DNA of 64,000 nt from CAVQWT01 sp963717705 (GTDB lineage: Bacteria > Pseudomonadota > Gammaproteobacteria > Burkholderiales > Casimicrobiaceae), in contig CAVQWT010000002.1 in NCBI GenBank assembly GCA_963717705.1, forward strand, positions 310,001 through 374,000, read 5' to 3'. Shown here piece after piece: positions 27,128-36,067 of the stretch. Position 1 is the stretch's first letter, and each line of letters begins with the position of its first letter. The notes beneath the pieces were generated by a model, which was given only the letters and a program-made list of their open reading frames with translations, did not search any database and was not told the origin of the DNA. The translations under genes and the position numbers were made by a program.

Positions 27128-28253
27128 TGTTTTCCCACGTGAACTCGGGCTCGTCGCGGCCGAAATGGCCGTACGCCGCGGTCTTGAGGTAGATCGGCCG
27201 CAGCAGGTCGAGCATCTGGATGATGCCCTTGGGCCGCAGGTCGAAGTGGGCGTTGACCAGCTCGGCGATCTTCTCGTCGGGAATGCGGCCGGTGCCCTCG
27301 GTATAGACGGTGACGTTGATCGGCCGCGCGACGCCGATGGCGTACGACAGCTGCACCTGGCACTGGCGCGCGATGCCCGCCGCGACGATGTTCTTTGCGA
27401 CGTACCGCGCGGCGTACGCGGCCGAGCGGTCGACCTTCGACGGGTCCTTGCCGGAGAACGCGCCGCCGCCGTGCGGCGACGCGCCGCCGTAGGTGTCGAC
27501 GATGATCTTGCGCCCCGTGAGCCCGGCGTCGCCGTGCGGGCCGCCGATCTCGAAGCGGCCGGTCGGGTTGACCAGGTACTTGGTGCCTTCGAGCATCCCG
27601 GCCGGGAGCACCGGCTTGATGATCTCGTCGATGACGGCTTCCGCCAGCGCCTTCTGCTTCTCGTTCATGCTCGGATGATGCTGCGTGGACAGCACGACGG
27701 TGTCGATCGCGACCGGCTTGCCGTCGGCGTAGCGGACGGTGACCTGCGACTTGGCGTCGGGCCGCAGCCACGGCAGGCGGCCGTCCTTGCGCACCTCGCT
27801 CTGGCGCTGCACCAGCCGGTGGGCGTAGTAGATCGGCAGCGGCATCAGCGCCGGCGTCTCGTCGCAGGCGTAGCCGAACATCAGGCCCTGGTCGCCGGCG
27901 CCCTGGTTCAGGTACTCGTCGCTGGCGTGGTCGACGCCGCGCGCGATGTCGGGCGACTGGCGGCCGTAGCAGACCATGACCGCGCAGCCGTCGGCGTCGA
28001 AGCGCAGCTCGGGATCGTTGTAGCCGATCCGGCGGATCGTTTCCCGCGCGACCTGCGCGAAGTCGTGCTTGTGCGACGTAGTGATCTCGCCGCTCATGAC
28101 CACGAGCCCGGTCGACACCAGCGTCTCCGCGGCGACCCGCGCGGTCGGCTCCGCGGTTAGAATCGTGTCGAGCACCGCGTCGGAAATCTGGTCGGCGACC
28201 TTGTCCGGATGGCCTTCGGAGACCGATTCCGACGTGAAAAGAAACTCGCTCAT
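27087..28253 (-). CDS. metK: S-adenosylmethionine synthetase
   Basis: This 388-residue enzyme makes SAM from methionine and ATP. The family blocks FTSESVSEGHPDKVADQISD, GAGDQGLMFGYACDE, the P-loop-like GGGAFSGKDPSKVDRS and DLRPKGIIQMLDLLRPIY are present. The ATG at 28253 is the normal start. The last 13 codons lie in the 76-bp block that is duplicated just downstream. The upstream leader (28254-28320) is short, and I recognise no SAM riboswitch in it. Confidence 0.97.
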   Translation of the reverse strand: MSEFLFTSESVSEGHPDKVADQISDAVLDTILTAEPTARVAAETLVSTGLVVMSGEITTSHKHDFAQVARETIRRIGYNDPELRFDADGCAVMVCYGRQSPDIARGVDHASDEYLNQGAGDQGLMFGYACDETPALMPLPIYYAHRLVQRQSEVRKDGRLPWLRPDAKSQVTVRYADGKPVAIDTVVLSTQHHPSMNEKQKALAEAVIDEIIKPVLPAGMLEGTKYLVNPTGRFEIGGPHGDAGLTGRKIIVDTYGGASPHGGGAFSGKDPSKVDRSAAYAARYVAKNIVAAGIARQCQVQLSYAIGVARPINVTVYTEGTGRIPDEKIAELVNAHFDLRPKGIIQMLDLLRPIYLKTAAYGHFGRDEPEFTWENTDRAEALKAAAGL

Positions 28254-28320
28254 GGGTGTTCGCAGCTCCACTCGAAAGGGCACGCCCCGAACGGTCCCGG
28301 CGCGCGGCACAAAGACTTGA

Positions 28321-28326
28321 ATTCTA
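28321..28326 (-). promoter_or_regulatory. Possible -10 element of metK
   Basis: TAGAAT on the minus strand, 68 bp upstream of the metK ATG. A convincing -35 is missing. It lies in the gap between the divergent metK and TsaC/Sua5 genes. Confidence 0.35.
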
Positions 28327-28381
28327 GCAGAAGCCCCCTGCCCGTCCTGACCCGTCGCCGCATGGGGACGGGAGGCCCCGC

Positions 28382-29461
28382 GTGAGCGCACGCATCGTCG
28401 CGCCGACCCCGGAGGCGGTCGCGGCCGCCGCGGCGCGGCTGGCCGCCGGCGCGCTGGTCGCGTTCCCCACCGAGACGGTGTACGGACTCGGCGCCGACGC
28501 GGGCAACGCGGAGGCGGTGCGCGCGATCTTCGCCGCCAAGGGGCGGCCGGTCGACCACCCGGTGATCGTCCACATCGGCAGCGGCGCCGGCCTCGCGCAC
28601 TGGGCGCGCGAAGTGCCCCCGGGCGCGCGCGCGCTGGCCGCCGCGTTCTGGCCGGGTCCGCTGACGCTGATCCTGCCGCGCGCCGCGCACGTCGACGACG
28701 CCGTCACCGGCGGCCAGGACAGCGTCGGCCTGCGCGTTCCTTCGCACCCGGTGGCGCAGGCGCTGCTCGCCGCGTTCGCCTCGCGCGGCGGGGCCGGCAT
28801 CGCGGCGCCCAGCGCCAACCGCTTCGGCCGCATTTCGCCGACGACGGCGCGCCACGTCGCCGACGACCTTGGCGGGGCCGTCGACACCATCCTCGACGGC
28901 GGTCGCTGCGAAGTCGGCATCGAATCGACGATCGTCGCCTTCACGGGCGACACGCCGCTGCTGCTGCGCCCGGGGGGGATCGGCGTCGCGGCGCTGGCGC
29001 GCGTGCTGGGGCGGGCGCCGGCGGTGCCGGGGGCGCGCCCCGGCGACCCGTCGGGCGACCCGGCCGGCACTTGGCCCGGAGGCAGCGCGGGCCGCGGCGC
29101 CGACCCCGCGGTGCCACGTGCGTCAGGCACGCTGGCGTCGCACTACGCGCCGCATACGCCGGCGCGGCTGGTGCCCGCCGACCGGCTGCGCGCGGAGATC
29201 GCGCCGCGGCTCGCGCGCGACCAGCGCGTCGCCGTGCTGGCGCGCACCGTCGCCCGCCCCGCGGATTTCTCGGGCATCTGGATCGCCGCGCCCGCGGACC
29301 CGGCGCGCTATGCGCACGACCTCTACGCCAACCTGCGCACGCTCGACGCCGCCGAGGCCGACGACATCCTGATCGAGGCGCCGCCCGACGCGCCCGAATG
29401 GCTCGCGGTGACGGATCGCGTCACGCGTGCCGCGCACGGCGACGAGGACGACCGGGACTGA
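28382..29461 (+). CDS. L-threonylcarbamoyladenylate synthase, two-domain Sua5 type
   Basis: A 359-residue protein that makes threonylcarbamoyl-AMP for the tRNA t6A37 modification. The N-terminal YrdC-like domain (1 to about 205) contains PTETVYGLGADAGN, AIFAAKGRPVDHPVIVH, FWPGPLTLIL and APSANRFGRISPT. The C-terminal Sua5 domain (about 245-359) begins ASGTLASHYAPHTPARL, as in Sua5 rather than the short TsaC form. The start is GTG at 28382. It is divergent from metK. The linker at about 210-245 is Gly/Pro-rich. Confidence 0.9.
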   Translation: MSARIVAPTPEAVAAAAARLAAGALVAFPTETVYGLGADAGNAEAVRAIFAAKGRPVDHPVIVHIGSGAGLAHWAREVPPGARALAAAFWPGPLTLILPRAAHVDDAVTGGQDSVGLRVPSHPVAQALLAAFASRGGAGIAAPSANRFGRISPTTARHVADDLGGAVDTILDGGRCEVGIESTIVAFTGDTPLLLRPGGIGVAALARVLGRAPAVPGARPGDPSGDPAGTWPGGSAGRGADPAVPRASGTLASHYAPHTPARLVPADRLRAEIAPRLARDQRVAVLARTVARPADFSGIWIAAPADPARYAHDLYANLRTLDAAEADDILIEAPPDAPEWLAVTDRVTRAAHGDEDDRD

Positions 29462-29492
29462 CCGGCCAGCGGCGCCGCGACGCACACCCGTG

Positions 29493-30089
29493 TCAGGGCA
29501 TGCGCACCTTCGCCTGCAGCCGCCGCCGCTCGATGTCGGCCAGCTGCGAGTTCATGCCGGCGTCGACCGCGGCGAGCTCGTTGGCGCAGGCTTCGGGCCG
29601 GCACACCTTCTGCGTGCGCTCCTTGACCACCGCGACTTCGGTGCGCAGCTGTGCCTTCATCCGTTCGAAGAACGCGTCGCGCTGCGCGGCGTCGGCGAAT
29701 TCCTCCGGGACCAGCGTGATCTTCACCATCGACGGGTACTCGTGCATCGCACCGCTGGCGGCGTCGACCGCGACGCCGATCAGTCCTCCGAGGAGGATGT
29801 TGCCGAACGTCATCGCCTGGAACTCGGAAGCGAGCGTCCCCGCGGCGTCCTGGTAGCTCGCCTTCTTGCAGATCACGCTGATCGCGCCGGCGCCTTTGCC
29901 GACCGGCACCGACCCGGGGGTCGGATTGACCACCGCCACGACGGCGCCATCGCGCGACATCGTGCAGACCGCGCCGCTCGGGTCGGTGTCCACCGTAACG
30001 GTCTGCTGCGTCCCCTTGGTGATCGTGGCGCAGCCGCTCACCAGAACGACGGCGCCGAGCGCCGCCATCGTCGTCCATTGCCGGATCAT
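29493..30089 (-). CDS. Predicted lipoprotein of unknown function
   Basis: A 198-residue protein with signal peptide and lipobox (GAVVLVSGCATITKGTQQTV). The mature N-terminal part (TVTVDTDPSGAVCTMSRDGAVV) resembles PEGA-like domains of betaproteobacterial lipoproteins. A hydrophobic Gly-rich stretch (TFGNILLGGLIGVAVDAASG) and a charged C-terminal helix follow. The ATG at 30089 has AAGGGGAG upstream. The role is unknown. Confidence 0.65.
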   Translation of the reverse strand: MIRQWTTMAALGAVVLVSGCATITKGTQQTVTVDTDPSGAVCTMSRDGAVVAVVNPTPGSVPVGKGAGAISVICKKASYQDAAGTLASEFQAMTFGNILLGGLIGVAVDAASGAMHEYPSMVKITLVPEEFADAAQRDAFFERMKAQLRTEVAVVKERTQKVCRPEACANELAAVDAGMNSQLADIERRRLQAKVRMP

Positions 30090-30135
30090 CGCTCTCCCCT
30101 TCGTTGTTGGCGCGGCTCTGCCGTCCGCTGCAGCC

Positions 30136-30141
30136 AGTATA
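30136..30141 (-). promoter_or_regulatory. Possible -10 of the lipoprotein gene
   Basis: TATACT on the minus strand 47 bp upstream of the ATG at 30089; the best -35-like hexamer (TGTTGC, 17-bp spacer) is poor. Confidence 0.35.
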
Positions 30142-30294
30142 GGACGCGCGCGCACCCGGCAACACCCGGGCACTCCGGGGTGAGGCGATACGTCGCATCG
30201 CCGGGCACGACGCCGGCCAGCGCTGCTACCATCGCGCCATGATTCCCGCCTTCCCGTCCCGGGCCGAGGCAGCCCGCGTCGCGGCGCCGCCCGG

Positions 30295-31473
30295 ATGACC
30301 CGCACTCCCCCGCCCGTGATCGTCCTCGCCCCGGACTCGTTCAAGGGCTCGCTGTCCGCGCCCGCGGTCGCGGCGGCACTGGCCCGCGGCCTGCGGCGGG
30401 TGTGGCCCGACGCCGACATCCGCGCGCGACCGATGGCCGACGGCGGCGAGGGCACGCTCGACGCGGTGCTCGCCGCCGTCGGCGCCGCGGGCGAGCGGAG
30501 CGAACGCATCGTCACGGGCGCGGCCGGTGCGCCGGTGCGCGCGGCCTTCGGGCTGATTGCCTCGCCGGAGGGCCCGACCGCCGTCATCGAGGTCGCGCAG
30601 GTCGTCGGCATCACCGACACCGCAGCGATGACGGTCGACGTCGCGCGGCGCGACACGCGCGGCGTCGGCGAGCTCGTTCGCGGGCTGCTCGACGACGGCG
30701 TGCGCCGATTCATGATCGGCCTGGGCGGCAGCAGCACCAACGACGGCGGCGCCGGGTTGCTGGCCGCGCTGGGGCTCGCGCTCGTCGACGCGCAGGGCCG
30801 CACCACCGCGCCGACGCCGGAGGGACTCGCGGCGCTCGACCGCGTCGACGCGTCGGCGCTGGACCCGCGGCTCGCCGCCGCGACGATCACCGTGATGTCC
30901 GACGTCAACAACCCGCTGACCGGTGCGCGCGGCGCGACCGCGATCTTCGGCCCGCAGAAGGGCGTGCGCCCGGGCGACGTCGCGCGCATCGACGCGCTGG
31001 TCGGCCGCTTCGCGACGCTGGCCGAAGCGGCGACCGGCGGCGCCGCCGGCAGCAAGCCCGGCGCCGGCGCCGCCGGCGGCCTGGGCTTCGCGCTGCAGCT
31101 CGTCGGCGGCGAGTTCCGCTCCGGCGCCGCGGTCGTCGCCGATCTCGTCGGGCTCGACGCCGCGCTCGCCGGCGCCGACTGGGTGCTGACCGGCGAAGGC
31201 CGCAGCGACGCGCAGACGCTGCTCGACAAGGCGCCGTTCGTCGTCGCGCAGCGCGCGCGCGCGGCGGGCGTGCCGGCGACGCTGGTCTCGGGGGCGATCG
31301 ACCCGGCGGCGCTGCCCGAGCTCGCCGGCGCGTTCGCGGGCGCGTTCGCGCTGGCGCCCGGGCCGGCGACACTGGAAGAATGCCTGCGCGACGCCGACGC
31401 GTGGCTCGCCGATCGTGCCGAGCAGATCGCGCGCGCGTTCGACGCGGGAAGGAACACCTCGAGGGGGAACTGA
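30295..31473 (+). CDS. Glycerate kinase (GarK/GlxK family)
   Basis: A 392-residue protein of glycerate kinase family 1. The N-terminal VIVLAPDSFKGSLSAPAVAAAL, MADGGEGTLDA, the central IGLGGSSTNDGGAGLLAALG and VLTGEGRSDAQTLLDKAP are diagnostic. It phosphorylates D-glycerate (to 2-phosphoglycerate in this family). It lies 2 bp upstream of a malonyl-CoA synthetase gene, so the two are cotranscribed. An upstream in-frame ATG at 30241 is possible, but the start at 30295 matches the family. Confidence 0.9.
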   Translation: MTRTPPPVIVLAPDSFKGSLSAPAVAAALARGLRRVWPDADIRARPMADGGEGTLDAVLAAVGAAGERSERIVTGAAGAPVRAAFGLIASPEGPTAVIEVAQVVGITDTAAMTVDVARRDTRGVGELVRGLLDDGVRRFMIGLGGSSTNDGGAGLLAALGLALVDAQGRTTAPTPEGLAALDRVDASALDPRLAAATITVMSDVNNPLTGARGATAIFGPQKGVRPGDVARIDALVGRFATLAEAATGGAAGSKPGAGAAGGLGFALQLVGGEFRSGAAVVADLVGLDAALAGADWVLTGEGRSDAQTLLDKAPFVVAQRARAAGVPATLVSGAIDPAALPELAGAFAGAFALAPGPATLEECLRDADAWLADRAEQIARAFDAGRNTSRGN

Positions 31474-31475
31474 CC

Positions 31476-32969
31476 ATGGATGCCAATCTCTACACCCGCT
31501 TCGAGGAGCACGCGCCGGATGCGTCGGCGGCGTGCCTGCTGCTGCCGGGCCGCGATCCGGTGACCTGGGGCGAGCTGGCGGCACGGTCCGCGCGGATCGC
31601 CCACGTGCTGGTCGGGTCCGGCTGCGCGCCGGGCGACCGCGTGATCGCGCAGGTCGACAAGCTGCCCGACACGCTGGCGCTGTACCTCGGCTGCCTGCGC
31701 GCCGGGCTCGTTTACGTGCCGCTCAACACCGGCTACCAGCGCCGCGAGCTCGAGCATTTCATCGGCGACGCCGGTCCGCGGGTGATCGTCTGCCGACCGG
31801 ACGGGCGCGACACGATGGCGGCGCTGGCGCCGGCGGCGACGGTGTTCACGCTGGCCGCGGACGGCGGGACGCTCGGCGCGAGCGCGCTCGCGCAGGATCG
31901 CGACTTCGCCACGGTCGCGCGACGGCCCGAGGACCTGGCCGCGATCCTGTACACCTCCGGCACGACCGGGCGCTCCAAGGGCGCGATGCTGACCCACCGC
32001 AACCTCGCGACCAACGCCGCCGCGCTGGTCGCCGCGTGGGGCTTCACCCGCGGCGACACGCTGCTGCACGCGCTGCCGGTGTTCCACGTCCACGGACTCT
32101 TCGTCGCCTGCCACTGCGCGCTGCTGTCCGGCGCGCGGATGCTGTGGCTGGCGAAGTTCGACGCCGGGGAGGTCGCCGCGCTGCTGCCGCAGGCGACGGT
32201 GATGATGGGCGTGCCGACGTTCTACACGCGGCTCCTCGCCGAGCCGTCGTTCACGCGCGAAGCGGCGCGCAAGGTGCGCCTGTTCGTCTCCGGCTCGGCG
32301 CCGCTGCTGCCGGAAACGTTCGTCGCGTTCGAGGCGCGCACCGGGCAGCGCATCCTCGAGCGCTACGGGATGACCGAGACGGGGATGAACACGTCGAACC
32401 CGCTCGACGGTCCGCGGCTGCCCGGCACCGTCGGCCCGCCGCTGCCCGGCGTGACCGTCCGCATCGTCGACGACGCCGGCGCGGCCTGCGCTCCCGGCGC
32501 GATCGGCGGCATCGAGCTCAAGGGCCCGAACGTCTTCCCCGGCTACTGGAACCTGCCGGAGAAGACACGCGAGGAGTTCACCGCCGACGGCTTCTTCCGC
32601 ACCGGCGACATGGGCACGTGGACGCCCGAGGGCTACGTGCAGATCGTCGGCCGCGCGAAGGACATGATCATCACCGGCGGCCTCAACGTCTACCCGAAGG
32701 AAATCGAGGAGCGGATCGACGCGCTGCCCGGCGTCGACGAGTCGGCGGTCATCGGCGTGCCGGACGCCGATTTCGGCGAGGCGGTGGTCGGCGTCATCGT
32801 CGGCAAGGCGGGGCACGCGCTGACCGAGGCGTCGGTGATCGCCGCGCTGAAGGGCGACATCGCGTCGTTCAAGGTGCCGAAGCGGGTGTTCTTCGTGACC
32901 GAGCTGCCGCGCAACTCGATGGGCAAGGTGCAGAAGACGGTGCTGCGGGGGCAATTCGGCGGGGGCTGA
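31476..32969 (+). CDS. matB: Malonyl-CoA synthetase (MatB-like acyl-CoA ligase)
   Basis: A 497-residue adenylate-forming enzyme: P-loop LYTSGTTGRSKGAMLTH, A5 motif ERYGMTETGMNTSNP, GFFRTGDMGTW, and the C-terminal PRNSMGKVQK with the catalytic lysine. The segment LLHALPVFHVHGLFVACHCAL and the overall length are those of malonyl/methylmalonyl-CoA synthetases, which activate free malonate. The paired glycerate kinase does not share an obvious pathway. The substrate call is from family resemblance. Confidence 0.82.
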   Translation: MDANLYTRFEEHAPDASAACLLLPGRDPVTWGELAARSARIAHVLVGSGCAPGDRVIAQVDKLPDTLALYLGCLRAGLVYVPLNTGYQRRELEHFIGDAGPRVIVCRPDGRDTMAALAPAATVFTLAADGGTLGASALAQDRDFATVARRPEDLAAILYTSGTTGRSKGAMLTHRNLATNAAALVAAWGFTRGDTLLHALPVFHVHGLFVACHCALLSGARMLWLAKFDAGEVAALLPQATVMMGVPTFYTRLLAEPSFTREAARKVRLFVSGSAPLLPETFVAFEARTGQRILERYGMTETGMNTSNPLDGPRLPGTVGPPLPGVTVRIVDDAGAACAPGAIGGIELKGPNVFPGYWNLPEKTREEFTADGFFRTGDMGTWTPEGYVQIVGRAKDMIITGGLNVYPKEIEERIDALPGVDESAVIGVPDADFGEAVVGVIVGKAGHALTEASVIAALKGDIASFKVPKRVFFVTELPRNSMGKVQKTVLRGQFGGG

Positions 32970-33021
32970 GTCTCCTCGACCTTCGCCGTGCGTGGCGATG
33001 GTGGCGTCACGCGGCGATGGG

Positions 33022-33051
33022 TTGGCAGTCGCGGAACGTCCGCGACGCCAA
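33022..33051. terminator. Hairpin between convergent matB and the TauE-type gene
   Basis: A 30-bp imperfect palindrome: TTGGC / GCCAA outer arms and a perfect GTCGCGGA / TCCGCGAC inner stem with a 3-nt loop. It lies in the 153-bp gap between converging genes and may end transcription from both sides; no long T-tract is present. Confidence 0.45.
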
Positions 33052-33122
33052 ACTTCCCGTCGCCCCGGCCCGGCCGCCTTCCGCGTGAGGCGCGCGCCAC
33101 GACGGCCGCGATCCCTGCCGCG

Positions 33123-33944
33123 CTACCGCCCCGACACGCTCCACGCCTTCCACAGCATGTACGTGGCCAGCACGTAGAGCAGCAGCGCGAAGGCGCGCTT
33201 GAGCTTCTTCACCGGCCACTTGTGCGCGGTGCGCGCGCCGAGCGGCGCCGTCAGCATGCTGGCGACGACGATCGAGACCAGCGCCGGCAGGTAGATGTAG
33301 CCCAGCGAGTACGGCGGCATCCCGCGCTCGTCGGCGCCGGCGATGATGAAGCCGATGGTGCCGGCGATCGCGATCGGCAGGCCCAGCGCCGCCGACGTGG
33401 CGACGGCGTTGTGGATCTTGACGTTGCACCACGACATGAACGGCACCGACAGGAAGCCGCCGCCGGCGCCGACCATGCTGGAGACGAGCCCGATGCCGCC
33501 GCCGACGGCGAACAGCCCGGGCTTGCCCGGCAGCTCGCGCGAAGGCTTGGGCTTGCGGTCGATCAGCATCTGCGTCGCGGAGAACGCGACGAACACGCCG
33601 AAGAAGCCGGCGAGCAGGCCGGTCGACATGCCGCCGACGATCTGCGGGCCGACCAGCGATCCGGCGATGATCCCGGGCGCGAGGCCCGCGACGACCGCCC
33701 ACAGCACCGCGCCGTGCCGGTGGTGCTCGCGCGCCGACGACAGCGCGGTGAAGATGATCGTCGCCGTCGACGTCGCGACCGCCATGTGGACGACGTGCGC
33801 GAGCGGGAAGTGCTGCTGGGTGAAGATGATCGTCAGCAGCGGCACCATCGTCATGCCGCCGCCGATGCCGAGCAGCCCGGCCAGGAAGCCGACGAAGGCG
33901 CCCAGCACGACGAACACGACGATGAGCTGCGGATCGACGGCCAC
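33123..33944 (-). CDS. TauE/SafE family sulfite/anion exporter
   Basis: A 273-residue integral membrane protein with about eight helices in two repeats. The repeats begin FLAGLLGIGGGMTMVPLL and GLVSSMVGAGGGFLSVPFM, the signature of the TauE/SafE (DUF81) family. Members export sulfite or sulfoacetate or take up related anions; the substrate here is unknown. The start is GTG at 33944, 3 bp after the stop of the EVE gene, so the two are probably cotranscribed. Confidence 0.88.
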   Translation of the reverse strand: MAVDPQLIVVFVVLGAFVGFLAGLLGIGGGMTMVPLLTIIFTQQHFPLAHVVHMAVATSTATIIFTALSSAREHHRHGAVLWAVVAGLAPGIIAGSLVGPQIVGGMSTGLLAGFFGVFVAFSATQMLIDRKPKPSRELPGKPGLFAVGGGIGLVSSMVGAGGGFLSVPFMSWCNVKIHNAVATSAALGLPIAIAGTIGFIIAGADERGMPPYSLGYIYLPALVSIVVASMLTAPLGARTAHKWPVKKLKRAFALLLYVLATYMLWKAWSVSGR

Positions 33945-33947
33945 GCG

Positions 33948-34433
<486 letters not shown>

Positions 34434-34439
34434 GGAGGG

Positions 34440-34618
34440 TGCCCCCCGCCTGTGCCGTGTGACCGTCATCTTGAACCTGGGTTCAAGAGTGGTCGCCTGC
34501 CAGGGCCATCAGGCGCTTCCGCGTGGGAACGCACACAGGCCCGAAAATGGCGCGGCAACCTCGCTAACGTAGCATTGGTTCAAAGAGTATTTGGCCAACG
34601 CGAACACTGCAGGGGGCA
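34440..34618 (-). ncRNA. ssrS: 6S RNA
   Basis: On the minus strand a roughly 179-nt segment has 6S RNA features. Complementary ends TGCCCCC (34612-34618) and GGGGGCA (34440-34446) are followed inward by CTGCAGTGTTCGCG on the 5' side, as in other proteobacterial 6S RNAs. Near the 3' end the hallmark hairpin TCTTGAACCCAGGTTCAAGA occurs. The location between zapA and the EVE gene is the usual betaproteobacterial site. 6S RNA mimics an open promoter and sequesters sigma-70 RNA polymerase. A TTGCCG-17-TTCAAT pair just upstream is a candidate promoter. Confidence 0.9.
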
Positions 34619-34658
34619 TTGAACTTGGATGACGACGCCGCGGCAACCGGCGGCGCCG

Positions 34659-35060
34659 TCAGAACAGCTTTTCCTGCTCCGCCATCAACGCGTCGATCGC
34701 GGAGTGCATGGAACCGATTCTACGCCGCGCGGCGTCGGCGTCAATCGCGGAATTCGCGGCGGGAGCGTTGTGTCCAGCCGCCGGCTTCGCCGCGACGGGC
34801 GGTGCGCCCGCGGACTTCGCGCGCATCAGCTCGTGCGCGAGGTTGAGCGCCGCCATCACCGCGACGCGCTCGACGCCGGCGATCTTGCCGGTGTCGCGGA
34901 TCTCGCGCATCCGGCGGTCGAGAAAGGCGACCGCCTCGACGAGTTCGGCGCGCTCGCTCTCCTTGCACGCGACCTTGTAGTCGCGGCCGAGCAGCGCGAC
35001 GTCGAGCTGCACCGTCTTGTCGGCGGGCGCGGCCGGCTTGGGCGCCGCGGGGGCGGTCAT
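34659..35060 (-). CDS. zapA: Cell division protein ZapA
   Basis: A 133-residue protein. The ZapA core is VQLDVALLGRDYKVACKESERAELVEAVAFLDRRMREIRDTGK and AGVERVAVMAALNLAHELM. An Ala/Pro-rich insert and a C-terminal helix (IGSMHSAIDALMAEQEKLF) follow. ZapA bundles FtsZ filaments at the septum. The ATG overlaps the stop of the ZapB-like gene (ATGA). 6S RNA follows 40 bp downstream. Confidence 0.92.
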   Translation of the reverse strand: MTAPAAPKPAAPADKTVQLDVALLGRDYKVACKESERAELVEAVAFLDRRMREIRDTGKIAGVERVAVMAALNLAHELMRAKSAGAPPVAAKPAAGHNAPAANSAIDADAARRRIGSMHSAIDALMAEQEKLF

Positions 35061-35314
35061 GCGGATTCCTCTCCGAGCGCCGCGGGCAGGCGCGCGAGCA
35101 GCGCATCGAGGCGTTGGCGGGCTTCGGCCAGCCGTTCGGCCTGCTGGTGGCTTTGCGTGTTGGCGGCCGCGAGCTCGCGCGCGAGCTCGGCGTTGGCCGC
35201 GCGCAGCGCGCGCACGTGCGACGCCAGCGTGGCGAACTTGCGCTCCAGCGACGCGAGCTCGAGGTCGAGCGACGCGTCGGGACCCGGGGCGGCCGGGACG
35301 TTCTGCGGGTTCAT
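35057..35314 (-). CDS. ZapB-like coiled-coil protein
   Basis: An 85-residue protein made almost entirely of one coiled coil (LELASLERKFATLASHVRAL ... ELAAANTQSHQQAERL ... ARQRLDALLARLPAAL). This matches the short coiled-coil proteins that pair with zapA in betaproteobacteria. The ATG at 35314 coincides with the expected transcription start of a good promoter, so the mRNA may be leaderless. It is coupled to zapA by an ATGA overlap. Confidence 0.75.
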   Translation of the reverse strand: MNPQNVPAAPGPDASLDLELASLERKFATLASHVRALRAANAELARELAAANTQSHQQAERLAEARQRLDALLARLPAALGEESA

Positions 35315-35320
35315 CGGGCG

Positions 35321-35350
35321 ACTATAGGGTGGCGTCGGGCGAGCCGTCAA
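35321..35350 (-). promoter_or_regulatory. Sigma-70 promoter of the zapB-like/zapA operon
   Basis: On the minus strand TTGACG (35345-35350), 18-bp spacer, TATAGT (35321-35326). Transcription would start within 1-2 nt of the ATG at 35314. Confidence 0.7.
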
Positions 35351-35389
35351 CTTCGCCCGCGGCGACCCTTGATGTGGCGGACAATGCGT

Positions 35390-35980
35390 TCACGCCGACG
35401 GCTCGCCGGTCGCCAGCGGCTGGTAGCGGACCGCGACCACCTCGAGTTCCTCGACGCCGCCGGGCGTGCGCAGCGTCACCGAGTCGCCCTCGCGCGCCTT
35501 GAGCAGCGCGCGGGCGATCGGCGACACCCAGCTCACGTAGCCGCGCCCGGTGTCGATCTCGTCGACGCCGACGATGCTGATCGTGCGCTCCTGCCCGCGC
35601 GCGTCGGCGACGGTCACCGTCGCGCCGAAGAACACCTGGTCCGCCGACTCGTCGTCGCGCCGCGCCGCGGGGTCGACCACCTCGGCGGCGTCGAGGCGGC
35701 GGATGAGGAAGCGGATCCGCCGGTCGATCTCGCGCAGCCGCTTCTTGCCGTAGATGTAGTCGCCGTTCTCCGAGCGGTCGCCGTTGCCCGCCGCCCACGA
35801 CACGACGGCGACGAGTTCCGGGCGCTCCCTGCCGACGAGGCGATCGAGCTCGTCCCGCAGCCGCGCGTGTCCGCCCGGGGTCATGTAGTTGCGCGCCCCG
35901 GCCGGCAGCGGCGATACGCTTTCGGCGTCTTCGTCGTCGTCGGGCGCGGCGTCGTTCTCGCGGGTGAAGGCCTTGTTCAT
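35390..35980 (-). CDS. greB: Transcription elongation factor GreB
   Basis: A 196-residue protein. After an acidic N-terminal extension (about 1-38) comes the Gre coiled coil (YMTPGGHARLRDELDRLVG ... NGDRSENGDYIYGKKRLREI). The DRSENGDYIYGKKRLREIDR motif is that of GreB. The FKBP-like domain follows, with DEIDTGRGYVSWVSPIARAL. GreB rescues backtracked RNA polymerase by stimulating transcript cleavage. The ATG at 35980 is chosen over 36004. It is divergent from btuC. Confidence 0.93.
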   Translation of the reverse strand: MNKAFTRENDAAPDDDEDAESVSPLPAGARNYMTPGGHARLRDELDRLVGRERPELVAVVSWAAGNGDRSENGDYIYGKKRLREIDRRIRFLIRRLDAAEVVDPAARRDDESADQVFFGATVTVADARGQERTISIVGVDEIDTGRGYVSWVSPIARALLKAREGDSVTLRTPGGVEELEVVAVRYQPLATGEPSA

Positions 35981-36025
35981 CGTGGGCTCCCGCGGCGGTC
36001 GCAACCGGCGTCCGCGGGGACCCCG

Positions 36026-36050
36026 ATTATAGGCGGCCGGCGCCTATAAT
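36026..36050. promoter_or_regulatory. Palindromic divergent -10 elements of greB and btuC
   Basis: GATTATAGGC and its exact complement GCCTATAATC are 7 bp apart (36024-36050). They create TATAAT on the minus strand (36026-36031) facing greB and TATAAT on the plus strand (36045-36050) facing btuC. The symmetry means polymerases for the two genes would compete for the same DNA. Confidence 0.6.
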
Positions 36051-36067
36051 CGCCGCGACCGCCCGCC

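Noticed and set aside
28254..28320. SAM riboswitch upstream of metK
   Set aside because: The leader is only about 67 nt and none of the SAM-I or SAM-II conserved blocks is recognisable.
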